Source: Enoplolaimus lenunculus (Eukaryota > Nematoda > Enoplea > Enoplida > Thoracostomopsidae). Taken from it: a stretch of 64,000 bases of DNA. Shown one piece after another: positions 34,523 to 47,499 of the stretch. Position 1 is the stretch's first letter; each line of letters begins with the position of its first letter. The notes beneath the pieces were generated by a model. It had not been told where the DNA came from and did not search any database. It was given only the letters and a program-made list of their open reading frames with translations. A program made the position numbers and the translations under genes. The DNA lies in the NCBI GenBank assembly GCA_030248215.1, contig JASANG010000627.1, forward strand, positions 496,001 through 560,000, read 5' to 3'.

Positions 34523-37500
34523 TTAGTTGTACGCCTGGGATCGTGCAGATTCAATTTTAGCATGCGATAAGAAATCGTGAGTTGTTAGTGCAGGTGGTCG
34601 AATTTGGTCTTCCACGGTAGCGCCCCGTATAAGTAGGTCCGGCTCGTCTTTGTATACATCGGTAAAAACAAGCTCAACCGGAGGATCTGCGCTACGATCT
34701 GCAGTTGCAAATGCTGTTTCGATTGATTGCCGAACTTCTTTGTCGATGTTCTGCAAAAAACGTGACACATCTCATTGATGTATTATGTCTGGAAGAATTT
34801 ATAGCGGCACACTATTCGGTCTAGTAGCATATAACCGACATCGTAGCTAGGATAATATCTTCAATACATAACCGCCAACTAAATCAAGACTAAATCACAA
34901 GCCGAGACATTATTAAATATTAATTTCACAAGAGTGTTTTTAATCTTTTGGCAAGCACATAAAGCAACACGGTCTAAATTTCAAACCAGTATTGCTTTAG
35001 TGTTAACTATTTTACCGCTAAAACACGCAGATTATTCAGTGCTCACCTTTAATTCGCTTTCTTGAATTGCGCCAGTTGCAATTAATTCATCTTTAAAACC
35101 AACAATAGGATCACGTGTTTTCCGCACTTCTTGAATTTCTTCTCTTGTTCGATAGCTAAAATGCTAACATATATTATTATACTAGATAGTTCAAAGCTTC
35201 ATGCAAACATACACTGCTGTACAAAATAACCAAATTCATTTAATAAAAATAATTTAACTCGTTTACATATAGATTGTTAGCAAAAAATCAATATCAACTT
35301 TTAGGTTTGCAGAATACTGCAGTGCGGCAATGCATCTCCTAGCCCCAAAACATACTATGTTCCTACATAAAAATAAAGGCCGCACCTTGTGCCTGGATCA
35401 CTCATACTATGCCCATGATAACGATACGTTGCCATTTCCAGAACAAGCGGTCCTTTGCCCGCTCGACAATATTCATTCGCAAATGCAGTTGCTTGGCGCA
35501 CAGCCAACACGTCCATCGCATCAACCTAAACATAATCAGAGACACACTTGCAGTATATATATATGCGTACACGGTGGCCCAAAACTCCATCATATTCTAC
35601 ATCCAAAAATTAAGTTCAGAGCCTAATAATTTTACAATGTGCAAAATAGTACACTTCACATACAATAATAACAAGCTAATCTCACAACATTCACATGATA
35701 TTGTATCACTATCTTTCTAAACTCGTAACATTCTGTCTCCGCCCATTACAAGGTGCCTTTGAGAACTTACTCCAAAAGAATACAATACACGTCAGTCCGG
35801 GTAATTCACAACACGGGTAAAGTAATTTTAGTTTTTCAAAGTATCTCTGTCATCAGGCAAATCTAAACAGCACACCAAACCCCGCTTATTGCTTTTGATA
35901 TGCTAAGAGCATTCTACATTCCGTCTACAACCAGCACTTTAAAACAGCTAGCATTAATAACTCGTTTGAAATATACAAGATTACCCAGATGCCAGGAACA
36001 TAATCACCGCGAGTATAATAGTCAGTAGACGCAGACGCACGATCCACTGAAGTTCCCATGCCATAACCATTGTTTTCGCATACGAAAATACACGGCAAGT
36101 CCCACAACGAGGCAATGTTGATAGCTTAAATTGCATTGAATTTAACAAACAAAATGTGGTTAGAGAATTTAACCACTTAGTTTCAGATCTAGTGCTATTA
36201 GCCTTAAGTTTGATAAATCATATTATGTTTTTATGCAAATTGAACAACTAGGTTCAATATTCTTATATGCCGATTGCACCTAACACCAGTTAGCGATCGG
36301 TTGTCAAACGGACAAACTTGTGCAACTGCGGATCTCAAAATTGGCGCAGTAGTAGTAGAAACCGGATCCAGAAACTGTGCTGAATTTCGTGCCTCTCCAT
36401 TCACCTGTTGGAAAAATACAAAACCTAGATCGGTATTCGATGACAATACTAATCCAAATCGAATATTGTAATCAGAAAATCCGAAACGTCTGTGAGATTT
36501 AGGCTGCAGTGTGATTGCACCGCAGTGAAAAATGTTGATCATTTCATTTATGCTAACACTAACCTTCAAATAATTGACCCTGGTTGGCAGCTCCATCGCC
36601 ATATAATGCAGCACAAACGCCTGGTTCTTTACGATACTTGAATGCAAAAGCAACTCCGGCACCAAGGGGTACCTAAAGTATTGATCAAAACATAAAAATA
36701 AGTAAAATGTTACGTGAAGCTGAAATAATTACAAAAACTAAAATGGTTTAACATGAATATGATTTTCGGTTTCTATATGTATATCAACTTTTAAATAGCC
36801 ACTAACCTGAGCCCCAACGATTCCGTTTCCACCATAGAAATTTTTAGCGTACATATGCATAGACCCGCCTTTGCCGTATACGTTTCCACTAACTTTACCT
36901 ATAAAGTAAACATTGTAATACACAATTCAAAAAATTTATTACTTAAATCACAACATGTGTTCCTATACTATGAAAAAATTGGTATAAATTCTAATTAAGA
37001 TACGCAGAAAATTTCATTCTAGGGCCCGAGAACTGTATGCACTGATTGAAAACCAATATGCGTCAAACACTTTAAGCAAAAACATTTTTCTAATACAGCA
37101 GATTACAATATGACTATTCGAATGAAGATTAGTTTTGAATTAATCTTAAAATGTTGGCAATATCAATCTATAAACAGTTCTCAAATGAGGTGTGGCGTTA
37201 CGTACAATGTATGCAACTTGTACCTCCTAGTTCGGCAAGTACATCTTGCGGAGGAACACCCATTAAGTAGGTCCAGCCATGACACCTAAAACAGATAACG
37301 TTACAGCTGAACTAAATACTGTTCGACTAATTTCAACAAAGAGCGATACATAACCGATGCTTAAGTTGTTTGCTTTTTAGCGAGCTGTTTGTTTGTTTAG
37401 TCTTCTCACACAATATATAGTAATAAAAATGCAATAAAAATGAAACTAACCGGTACGCAGTAATAACAGCATCGTGGTCCGTCATCGCGCTACGCATTCC

Positions 37501-40500
37501 TACTGCTATTGCTTCCTACAAATGTGAAAGTTAAAATAATTCGGTATAACAAAAATAAGAAGGAAATGTCGATTAAAACGTATAAAATGGAACAAACAAA
37601 CAGCACAGTTAAAAAGTTTATATATCTCGTTTTTGCAACATTTGAAGTTGAGTGTCTCTTAACAGACAACTTTACAGCTAATTTATGTCATAGCCTATTG
37701 ATCTTACAGCAACGTCTCCGTTGCAAAGGGGATCAGTCGGCGATAAGTATTGTTTAAATCATCATCCGTATATAGCTCACCTGCCCCGAGTATAAATGAC
37801 AAAAGCCACGAATCTTTTTTTCCTTGTACATATTTGCCGCTACAGTTTCCATACGTCGTATGGTTTGCATCTGCGTGTACAACAACTTTGCTTCTTCGAC
37901 ACTAATACTAGCTTTCGTATCTGGTCCTTCAGTTAGTCGGTGTAGCTTGAAAGCCTAAAAATCAGTGCTTTGATAGAAGTCATTTCCACATCTATATTAA
38001 AAACGCAACGCTGGCGGATCCAAAATGGTTAAACCGGCCGTGACCCCAAACACGGATCAAAATAAAGATTTTGTACTAAGACTTGGCGCTAATATGGCGT
38101 CCGGCTCCTGATCGCTAAGCTCGCGAAGTTTTTCCACTATTATCTCTCATCTCGCACGGTCCTCCTTTTAGAAATATCTAAATCCGCCAATGCAACGGAA
38201 GTACCACAGAACAAAACTAAGTTTTATCAGTGAAACTAGAATAGAACTGAATCGTACCACTTATATTATAAACATATTCAGTTATGTAACATTTAAAACT
38301 CTGACGACCTACGAAACTGAACCAAGTTTGTGACAATTTTATGACAAAAATTACTGAAATAATGTAAAAAGACGTAATTTAGTTGAGCGGTTCCTGAAAT
38401 TTTCGCCAGACGGACATCCACTTTTCGTTCAGAGATGTGCCGTCTCGATCTCGGTCTCAACAGGTCACAGTATATATATATTTGGCTAGTCTCGGTCACG
38501 TATTTCTGAGTCCCGGTAGACTTCAAACCGAGACCATCTTTCCGCTCAACGCTCACTGTAAACGCATTGTCAGTCTTGGTTTTGTTAAAAAAATTTTCCG
38601 GATGTTTTTACTTTAATATTATAAAATAACCGGCTATTTTTTGCAGATACAGCAATTTCTTAACCTAGAACAATACAGATGTAGGAAAAAACATTGAAAA
38701 CTTTGTTGACAAACATAAACTACTACTGATTGTTATATACCGGCACTTCAAAATTAAGTGTCGCTGCGCTTGATAACGGCTGCATTGAAACTACAGCTTT
38801 CATAGGTCCAATTGCATTTGGCGCCTAAAATCAGCAAGAACGTGATTAGCATTCATGATATAAAGCGAACCGCAAATGTTACTGAAGTACTTGCCATTAA
38901 TACTCATACCTAAACCTAGCTAAATATTAAGTACGTATATATACATACGTGTAACAGAAAATGGCGCGCAGCTAGATACCTAAAAACACTAAACTTGGAT
39001 ACTTCAATATCCGTTTTCGGCACCTGCTCTGCGCAGCCGAGTATTTAATGCATATATATTTGGGCAAAACCTAAAACATAAGCACGCTAATTCAACATTA
39101 CTCGCTATATTTTATTTTCTAACAAGCAATTTCGCATTATCAGTTTCTTGCTAGGTGCAAACAGAATTCCGATTAGAAGTTGAATTGGAATCTAAACTAG
39201 AGTTTTAAAAGTTTGCACTTGACTATTTTTGCAGTTATATCGGACTATTGTTTGCCATTTTGACAAGGGCAAGCATTGTAACTGTAATTGACAGGCTAAA
39301 TAATCAAAAATAACCCCTAATGTTCTCATTATTTTAGCTTTATACGGGGAATCTTCAAAAATTGTATGGTTGCGATTAGGGAACGACCGGATCCAAAATT
39401 TTGCATTTACCGGATCCGAATCCGGATCCGGATTTTAAAATTCAGATCCGGCCCGGATCCGGATCTTACTAGCTGGATAATTTTTCAATACCTAACGTAT
39501 ATAAAATAGAAAAAGTTCAACTGATTCTTTCGCAAAATTAGTTAACAAAACTTACTACAGCAACTAAAAAAGAAGTCTGTAAAATTTTTTACGTATGTTT
39601 GTTCTTCTTCCACAACAACACTGGTGTCCACGTGGATGACATTAACGTGGCGCAATACCCCATACCCCACGAAACTAAACATTTTGAATACTAGGTTAGC
39701 TATACTTTTTTCCGGATTTTTCATAACGGAAATTCAAACCCTTGCGTAAAAATTGAAAAATAACTGAATATTGTCAAATTATATATAAGGAATCTCCAGG
39801 TCGATCTGTGCACGAATAAATCAAAATTTCTGCAAAAAACACGTTGACGGATTTTTTCATCTCAGCCGAAGGAATGCCGTTATATTTTTCGGCTTGTCGG
39901 ATGAGGAACAAGCGTACACTCTATATCACGCTGGTGCTCATCTTTCAGCAAATTCAGTCCCCATTTCCATATTTTTGTGTTTGTCATATTTTTCTGTGTT
40001 TTCAGGTTTTCCAACCCCATTGCTAACTATTTTCCAGTGCTGTTTCGATTCCGCACCTCACTTTCTGCCAAAACCCAAGTTTGTGACCAATTTTGAAGTA
40101 TCTATTATCATTTTGCTTTGGGTTATTCAGTCAGCTTATCGGCCATATTCGATATCTTAGCCAGTAGTTACTGTGAATTTGTCAGCCAGCACCTCGCTAT
40201 TTTGTGATAGCATACTTGATATTTTTCGGGAAACTATAATAAATGTTGTAGTTGATTAGCCGTATTTCACTCGGTAAATATACAATTTTGCGGCTTGGGT
40301 GAAACACTTGGTGTAATTGTGCGAAATTTTTGCTATTATGCGAGTTGTGCTGGGAAGTGCATTTAGCTTCCAGTAACTCGAGCTATGCCACAAGAATTTT
40401 ACTCTAATTTTATGTCCGAGCAGCAATCACTCTATATATAAACTGTTCGATGGAATGGCCCTCGCGCAATAGCATTCTCTGAAGTGGTTAAAACCGCTGA

Positions 40501-40723
40501 TTGTGAGTTCGATACTAACCGTGCATTTCGTGCATTATGTATTTATTACTTGTATTACAGATCATTAAAACCAGATGAACAGTGTGTTTAGTAAGTAACC
40601 CTTTTGGATAGGTCAAATATCCCCGTTTTGGACCAGCAGACCTGGCGCCGCATTGAACACAACCTAGAAGATTGAGTTAAACTTTACCTTTAGAAACCTA
40701 GAGAGAATCCGTGATGCTGCCAT
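34523..40723 (-). CDS. PDHA1: Pyruvate dehydrogenase E1 component subunit alpha, mitochondrial, 11 exons
   Basis: Thiamine-diphosphate-dependent subunit that decarboxylates pyruvate in the matrix PDH complex. Exons: 40688-40723, 38741-38824, 37781-37954, 37451-37515, 37224-37285, 36807-36898, 36564-36672, 35985-36124, 35386-35525, 35047-35155, 34523-34750. All junctions are GT-AG and phase-consistent, giving 412 residues (human 390). The first exon gives [12 protein letters not shown], a typical matrix presequence. Seen in order: [44 protein letters not shown], the TPP motif [29 protein letters not shown], and the phospho-loop [20 protein letters not shown] with both regulatory serines. The C-terminus is about 20 residues longer than in human. 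An E1 alpha isoform is certain; the human symbol is used by homology. Confidence 0.97.
38010..38196. mobile_element. GGCGGATCCA-type MITE in PDHA intron 2
   Basis: Ends CTGGCGGATCCAAAATGG and CTAAATCCGCCAAT, with gcaacg directly repeated on both sides. It sits mid-intron, between exons 2 and 3. Confidence 0.7.
40688..40723 (-). CDS. PDHA1: PDHA presequence exon 1 (12 codons)
   Basis: This very short first coding exon starts at ATG 40721-40723 and ends in phase 0 at a gtaaag donor. The next acceptor, at 38824, is in phase 0. The peptide [12 protein letters not shown] has two Arg, one Lys, no acidic residue and an amphipathic pattern, as matrix-targeting signals have. A 1.9-kb intron follows. 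The exon was found by searching for a phase-compatible presequence, so it is less certain than the other exons. Confidence 0.75.
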
Positions 40724-41116
40724 TATACGTTTATTTAAAAGTATAGGTATGCTAACTGAAATTAAAAATAAAATATGTTAATACAATGCATAACGAAATG
40801 CACCTGAGCCACGCAGTGGTTTATAACTGTCTAAAAATACGCAAAAAGCGTAAATTCGCGTTGAATCTGCAACATTATAAAATTTTCACATCTGTTAACT
40901 TAAACTGACCTAGCTACAACATTTACAATGTTGAAATTAACTACATACTTGGAATGCTTATGTCCATTAATGGACAACTGGGAGTGGGACAATGCTCAGC
41001 TTGCTCAAATGGTTGCGCGCCTAGCATATTGCACTGGTTTGTTACGGGCTTGTATTTCATCTTAACTCGATGCTGATATTCTCAAATGGTTGTAGCAACT
41101 ATCACGATTTCTTAAA

Positions 41117-41352
41117 TTGTAACCAGAGATGAAAAATACCGAAGTCACAACGAGATCCATAGGACAATTAAATTTAACGGAGCCGGATGTGAGGCAGACA
41201 AGAACATATGCAGGTAAAAATAATTTTATAAAATTACGCAAAAAATTTCACTAGCGATAATGCCGAAACCTGTAGAAATTCTAGCGGAGCCGGCGCAGGA
41301 ACTGGAGGTCCAATTTTTGCCGGAGCCGGAGGCAAACCTCCGGTTGTACTAC
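41117..41352. mobile_element. hAT-like MITE, GCC-rich subfamily, short copy
   Basis: Starts GTAACCAGAGATGAAAAATACC and ends CCTCCGGTTGTACTACTTG, with an AGCCGGAGGCAAACCTCC right half. It lies in the PDHA upstream region. Confidence 0.6.
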
Positions 41353-42174
41353 TTGCCAGTTATTTATGTTTAGTAAACTTTACAACTGGTATCTTAAAAC
41401 CTGGCAATTTAGCACAACCTCTGCATTTGACGCATTCTACCAAACTTCCAAAAGATACAGAACCTATAATATAAGTAGATGTCGTAATTCGCTTGTTTAA
41501 AAAAAGAATCGTTATTAACTGTTCTCAAATATAAACTGCATTTAGCGTGTGCGTTGCACCTTTGCTTGGTAGGATATATACTTCGTATTTTTAAACTATA
41601 TCACAAAAGTAGCCCAGTGAAAAATTTGCGCGGAATATGCACCAGCAGTACCTACAAAATATATGGCTTACAGTAGTTCCGTTTGGACAATAAACAGCTT
41701 CATTCGTAGAATGCATAAAAAAATTTTAAGGTTTTGGATGGATTTCGCTATTTTTATTTCATTTCAAACAATTGTGGCATTTCTGCAAAGAAAAATTGCG
41801 AGTTATACACTTAATTTATAGAAACTAATTTCAACGTAAAAACAACAGAATTTCCGCTTAAGTACTTTAAGCACGTCCTCATACTTGAGCATTTGCTAAG
41901 TAGCTACTTAACCAATTTATCGTTTCTTGAAACGTACGAACAGTTCTTCGATATTATTTTTGATCTAATTGAGATTATAAACATATGTTACATGACATCC
42001 TTGCTTTAAAGCAATTCTTTGGCTTCGTTATGACGCACGCTTATTGGCATTTCGGTGTTTTTGTCTGAACACTTTCTTAATTACTTAAATAAGTGACTTA
42101 AAAGTAAGTAAATGCTTAAAAAATTTAAGTATTTACTTAAGTAAGATTTCAGAAACTTAATCATTGTTAGCGTT

Positions 42175-42870
42175 TTGTATTCTTCAAAATTATCGCGGCA
42201 GTTTGTGCGAGTCAAATGCCTTCTCATGCGTCCATTGCGGTTTCTTATCAATCTGCTGCGCCATACACAATTATATATATCAGCAGCAGAGCTTTGTTCT
42301 CGTGTCCATCAAAATACTCGTTTGGAAAACGCGCAACGCTTACCATCACAAATAGCACACAAACGAAACCATTTTCTTCTGGGGCAGAAAAGCCATGTAA
42401 GCCAAAACCGAAACAATATTGCGACAAGTGTCATACATGAGGATGAAAGAATACCATACCGTAGACCGGTGTACTACTATACTCAAGCAACTACATCAAG
42501 TAGTAGGGAAGGCATTAGTCGAGGGCATAGCGGTTCGCGATTAATTTCCAGCCAGTGTAAGCTGCCGAAATTATCACAGCAAATCAGGTATGATATTGAT
42601 AATCAAAATCGACCTGGCGAAGCAATTGAACCTCAACGAAAGTATTATAACAGAGCAAAATTAGAGGAAGAATGTTCGAAGCAGCCGGCGTTAAACGCTC
42701 ACCGAAATTATGCTCCTCCAATTCGCCGAACTTGTGTCCGCAACCTAGTTTTTGTACTTGGAGCCAAACATAATAAACTTGGTCACCATAAGCATATGGT
42801 GTCAATGCGTGGCCGAACATTGAAAGTTACACGAGCGAACAATACACAAACGGTTCAACGTAACATCTAA
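42175..42870 (+). CDS. Unrecognised 231-codon ORF
   Basis: This is the longest non-repetitive ORF in the window that is not assigned to a family, and is longer than expected by chance at this base composition. The middle and end read like real protein (RYDIDNQNRPGEAIEPQRKY, then LEEECSKQPALNAHRNYAPP) and are basic and Tyr/Arg/Gln-rich, with no membrane segment. In the first 260 bases another frame is equally open and ends in a Cys-rich PKPKQYCDKCHT. It lies 1.45 kb from the PDHA start, on the opposite strand. It could be a lineage-specific gene, an exon, or a decaying gene copy. No function is proposed. Confidence 0.35.
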   Translation: MYSSKLSRQFVRVKCLLMRPLRFLINLLRHTQLYISAAELCSRVHQNTRLENAQRLPSQIAHKRNHFLLGQKSHVSQNRNNIATSVIHEDERIPYRRPVYYYTQATTSSSREGISRGHSGSRLISSQCKLPKLSQQIRYDIDNQNRPGEAIEPQRKYYNRAKLEEECSKQPALNAHRNYAPPIRRTCVRNLVFVLGAKHNKLGHHKHMVSMRGRTLKVTRANNTQTVQRNI

Positions 42871-42906
42871 TTATCAAATGACCGCGAACGATGTAAACAT
42901 CTCAAA

Positions 42907-43560
42907 ATGAGCTGCTTTTTCGAGCAATACTACGATTGCCAATACTCGGTGAATCGGTCCACTTCAATTCATCTCTTCCTCCTTTAGCTCCGCCAATTTT
43001 TCAACTTTATCAACAGTTGGAATCCGCTGACTGGCCACAACTGGTTTCACGCGGCTCTAAAACACAAATCATTCCTGCATCAGCGGCGTTTTGCATCCAG
43101 CAGTATACGATTTATCCTTCTTATTCAACGCACGCGAGATTGAATCCAATTATGAGGACACGATCACCACGTATGCCATATCAGTATGATCGTCGCCTCG
43201 GCTTGAATGACAATAGTTTTTATCTGGCGAACATTTACACTATGTATCCACCTTTTACACTGCCACGTTTATACGAAGAGGAAAATCGAATTACAGGAAA
43301 TCGGCAAAAAAATCGAAGCGCAGAATGCATCCGCTCAAGAAGACAACAGGCTTAAACATCAATGTCACCCCCAACAAGAAAAAGCTTAGAGGATAGAATC
43401 AACGATCGCCAGTTTCATTACGGAGTTGTATGGAGAATATTAATTAAATTATCACAACTGGTAGGTTGTTGCATGTATTCACACACAAACTGGCCCCGCA
43501 CTGGCCGGCGTCGTTTCGGCTGCTGCACCATGTGGTACTTACTTAAATCGTTTTAGTTCC
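42907..43560 (+). pseudogene. Coding-like segment in changing frames
   Basis: Downstream of the 231-codon ORF, coding-like peptide runs on in different frames. MSCFFEQYYDCQYS begins at 42907. A second frame gives a 139-codon ORF (42936-43355) with QLYQQLESADWPQL and MPYQYDRRLGLNDN. A third stretch near 43280-43390 reads KRKIELQEIGKKIEAQNASA, with a helical, coiled-coil-like pattern. No intron of normal size fits between them. The picture suits a degraded host gene or retrocopy, or overlapping frames in compositionally open DNA. Not recognised. Confidence 0.3.
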
Positions 43561-43989
43561 AAGAACAAAACCAGATTCAAATACACTTACGCGAAGTCGT
43601 ACAAACATCAGCCCATGTTACTTATACTGGTGTCGTGCTTTCTGCAGCGGACCCATAAATTTCTAAATGGGCGGGATGGTAAATATTTCGAAACGCAATT
43701 TTTCTCCAGAAAATTTTCTTAGCGGTAAAATTTAAGGTAGGACCCTATTTTATAACGAAAGTATTATGATGAGAGGACAAATTACAAGCGAATGAATGAC
43801 CATATCATTTTATCACAAAAAATTTATGTGGGGAGTGGGGAAAAATTGCAATGTAGGGATCCTTAGACATTTTTCTCATCCGAACCGGATCATCTGTAGT
43901 CTATATCATACTGTTCTCAGTAAACTTGCTATCATCATTCTCGGATACACGAAGTGTTAACTCAGAAAATCCCCAGAGGTAAATTAGCG

Positions 43990-44335
43990 TTGCATTAAAT
44001 TACGGATAAAGCTAAAACCTAGCCGTATGTTCGAGTCATGTTACCTATAAATATCACGCTAATCCGAAGTTTTTTTGAATATTGGTATGTTTTAGTTAAG
44101 GAATAAAGATTTTGAATCATCATGGACAATTATGCAAGAATCTGGTTTAATAATCTCACTGAGGTTTGGATACAGAATTTTTTCATCAGCTCCAGATACT
44201 TTCGTGGTGAAACCATGCAAATTATTCCAAAAATTTTTTAGGCAAAAGCATTTCGGATATCCGGATACACGTTTCATTTCGGATACATATCCGGATATTT
44301 TTCACATCCGAATATTAGGTGTCCATCTATAATAA
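43990..44335. mobile_element. GGATATCCGGATA repeat, copy 1
   Basis: The right end GTGTCCATCTATAAT, the GGATATCCGGATAC pairs and the interior (CAGAATTTTTTCATCAGC, CCAAACCTCAG) are homologous in inverted orientation to 59665-59870. The left boundary is uncertain. Confidence 0.55.
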
Positions 44336-44386
44336 AGTGACTTCGAAGAACCCACTGGTAGCATTTCTAAAGCAGCACCTATGCCT

Positions 44387-44710
44387 CAGGCTGTAACCGG
44401 AGGGAAAAATACCGAAGCTGGAGATCAAGAAAAATTACAAGAGGCAGATATGAAGCAAAATAAGTTAGCTAAATGTGCTGAAATTGCCAAGTTTTGCAAA
44501 TACCTGCAAAGTGTAATCAAAAAATTTTGGTTTAGATTTATTTTAAGCAATCTCGGCAATTCTCCTGAAATGACACCAAAAGTAAAATTTTTGGAAAACT
44601 ATGAAAAATTTGACTATCGACATTAATACTGCAACCTCCGGCAAAACTTTTACCGGAGCCAAAGGTCGATGATCAGCCAGAGCTGGAGGTAGAACTCCGG
44701 TTGTTCTTTG
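44387..44710. mobile_element. hAT-like MITE, GCC-rich subfamily
   Basis: Ends CAGGCTGTAACCGGAGG and CTCCGGTTGTTCTTTG, with flanking 8-mers ctatgcct and ctatgcaa (6 of 8). It lies downstream of NDUFA2. Confidence 0.78.
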
Positions 44711-44986
44711 CTATGCAACAAATATTTAAAAACCATTCGGTTTTACTTGAATAAGTTATTTACACTATTGTATAATGTGGCACTATTGCTACAAAAACCC
44801 ATGTTACTTTTAGGGTCATCGCAGTTTCTTGTGTGTCTGTAAACGATGAATATGCTTAATCTACTGTCACGGTTCTAAAAGTAACATCGGCGGCTACCGA
44901 GATGATAACGAAGAGGTCGATTCTATGAACACACATTCAGTCACCAATATTTCTTCACAAACACACGGGTTCAATTATAAAAAATT

Positions 44987-44992
44987 TTTATT
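44987..44992 (-). terminator. Candidate poly(A) signal for NDUFA2
   Basis: AATAAA on the minus strand about 260 bases beyond the NDUFA2 stop codon, in AT-rich DNA, at a plausible 3' UTR distance. Confidence 0.4.
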
Positions 44993-45250
44993 TGGCTCTT
45001 TGCTAATCTTGAAAAAGCATAATTTAAAATGACTCGTCTTGAAGACTATCTGCTGCTGCACTATATACACTGTTCTCCATACATTATACCGTATTGAAAA
45101 TTTTGCCTAAAAGAAAAGATAAATGTTATACGAAAATAAAAAAGAGGTCAGAATTTTCGCGTTACCAATAACAACGTCGAGAACTGAACTCCTCTTCTGA
45201 CCCGGTTATAAGAATAGAACTACTAACACGTTACAATTTAACAATTAACA

Positions 45251-45860
45251 TCAAGACGGACCACTCTTGTTCAGCGTCGATATAGTGGCTAATATCTGAT
45301 CGCTACTTTGACCATCTAGTGCTACCATTTTCTCTTTGCCAAACTCATACCTAAAAGCAACTGAACATATAAAGTCCCAGCACCAATAATTTATGCAAGT
45401 TTTAATCTAAGGTAGTTTTTGGTTCTTGTATCTGGTAAATAACGTCTAGTGGGTATAAAATAAGAAAGCGTCTCTGCGGAAATGACAGGAGACCATGCCC
45501 AAAGTTCAAGAAGCAACAATGACAAGACCTTAACCGATGCTTAATCTCGATTGACTATAATTCTTCAAGCTACATACACGTTGGTTTGATGGATCCATGA
45601 TTTATTTCTTTTCCAGCTAAAATCACACATCGTTATCTCAAACTCTTTACTAGTAAAACTAACCTGGCCCACATAACGGGCACAACATTGCTGCATTCTC
45701 GAATAAGAATTGGGAACGAAGGGTTGTTCTTCTTCAGTGGAGGATAATGCTTGTTCACAAAATCGCGCGCCATTTGACTCGCGGGTGATGTTTGGCAAAA
45801 GTGCATCCGAATCTCTTTAAGTTGGGGTCCAAGCTTGATAGCGGAAGAAGTAACACTCAT
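45251..45860 (-). CDS. NDUFA2: NADH dehydrogenase 1 alpha subcomplex subunit 2 (complex I B8), 2 exons
   Basis: Accessory subunit of mitochondrial complex I with a thioredoxin-like fold. Exons are 45664-45860 and 45251-45350, joined in phase 2 (gttagt donor, cttttag acceptor), giving 98 residues (human 99). Exon 1 reads [16 protein letters not shown], then [18 protein letters not shown] and PVMWARYEFGKE across the junction, a close match to human REIRIHLCQRSPGSQ and [25 protein letters not shown]. The first of the two family cysteines (HFCQ) and the RECS cysteine are both present. There is no cleavable presequence, as is usual for this subunit. The gene is compact, with one 313-base intron. 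Confidence 0.97.
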
Positions 45861-46167
45861 GGTAATGCAATATTAAAACAACTTTATAAACGCATTACTT
45901 AATTAAATAAAATGTTCACAGCTGCGGAGAGCTAAAATAAAAATAGAACTAATATGTCACTAACGAAAACGTTGAACCTACATAACTGAGTGATATGCGC
46001 AGCAACACCATTCAGGTTGCACCTATGTAACAAAAAATTGATAACGGATGATTAGAACTTTTGTGTCAAAAGTGAAATGCCTTCCACACAGAACTACTTG
46101 GATGTATCAATTTTAAATGGGAGACCACGAAAAGAATATAGGTAGGAAGGCATGTGTATATATCTAG

Positions 46168-46513
46168 CAGAGTACTACCGGAAATACAATTTCCAGAATC
46201 GGAATTTGAAAAAATTACAGGAAAAGAAACCGGAAAATGGAAAATACATGCCAGCGAAAAATTCATTTTAATTTTCTTTTTTGCAATATTATTGGTGAAA
46301 TGACCCTAGTTGGATATAGGTATTCACTTTATCTGCTGTATTTGAAATTTTCATAATCCACGGAAGTTAAATCTATTTTCGATGGTTTATTTTCGACGAT
46401 TGTTAAGGTTTACATACTATACCAATGTAATACCGAAATTTTTAATTCCGGTAATAATTTATTGGAACCGGAAGGTGTACAAATGTCGGAACCGGAATTG
46501 CGGTTGCATCCTG
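46168..46513. mobile_element. hAT-like MITE, GGAACCGG subfamily
   Basis: Ends CAGAGTACTACCGG and GCGGTTGCATCCTG, 346 bp, with exact 8-bp duplication atatctag. Its interior aligns with the copies at 4.4-4.8 kb and 54.0-54.3 kb (GATAGGTATTCACTTTATCTGC block). Confidence 0.9.
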
Positions 46514-46689
46514 ATATCTAGACAAACATCATACTATTAGTGTATGTAGCAATACCAGGAGAAATACGAAGACGAAACCTTAATATCGCCTGCGTAATTG
46601 TAAAATGAAAAAAGTTTTGTAGGTATATAAACGATACGAATGTCATTTGCTATATTTGATGATGGTGCCTTTGGAAATAACAGTCTGCA

Positions 46690-46800
46690 CGACTGCTTGT
46701 TTAACTTTTGCCCTAAGTTAAGAAACACGCCTGCTATCGAACATACGATGTCTTGCACTCGAGTCAAGCATGTTATCACTATACCATGTGGTAGATTGCA
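46690..46800 (-). mobile_element. tRNA-derived SINE-like repeat, copy 1
   Basis: On the minus strand an A-box-like TGGTATAGTGAT (46775-46786) and a B-box-like TGTTCGATAGCAGG (46730-46743) lie about 44 bases apart, as in a tRNA. The sequence around and beyond the boxes is homologous to 47500-47600. No acceptor-stem closure, so it is not a tRNA gene. Confidence 0.5.
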
Positions 46801-47499
46801 ACAATTTCATATTTCGGAATAATATGTGCACTGTAAGCAAATGACATATGCTTTACCATTAAGTGCAAATGCTGTGATGCATTGCATTGTTGCAAACAGC
46901 ATAGGTACGCGTTCCTCTTCCTGTTCGTGTTCCGGTTCTTGCAGAGAAATTCCATTCCTGTTCAGGCATAATTTGTTCCTGTTGGAACCCTGCTGCCTAG
47001 ACTGACATGGGGCCTACTTAGTCGCCGTAATAAGAAATTCCTGCGCTTTGAACACGGTATCCAGTCGAAAATAGGATGGATCGCTAATGCACGACCTTGT
47101 TGACCATTATGGCATGTAAGCATGTGAAGCAAGATTGATAATAGTAGAAGTTATAAGGGCTGGCTAATGAAGCAGTGGCAGAAATCTCACCGCCCCTGAG
47201 CTCGGAATCCTACGGCCGCTAATTCTAGACACCCCAGTATGTCTGCCTTTCCAGCTGCTTAGTTAAAAAGTTTAAAGTCTGTTTTCTTATGTAAACTGAC
47301 ATGTACACGCATGGTAATATATCCTTTACATACACTTACCGTGCATATACAGCTACATTTCTTTTTTTACAGCCGGTCGTCCAGACCGCGAATTCAACTA
47401 ACCGAGTGCATGGGTTAGCTGTTTACAATGTCCATCTCGATGGGACCTCCATGTTGCAACTAGCTAATGGTCTTGACGTCCACTTTTCGAAGTTTTGTT

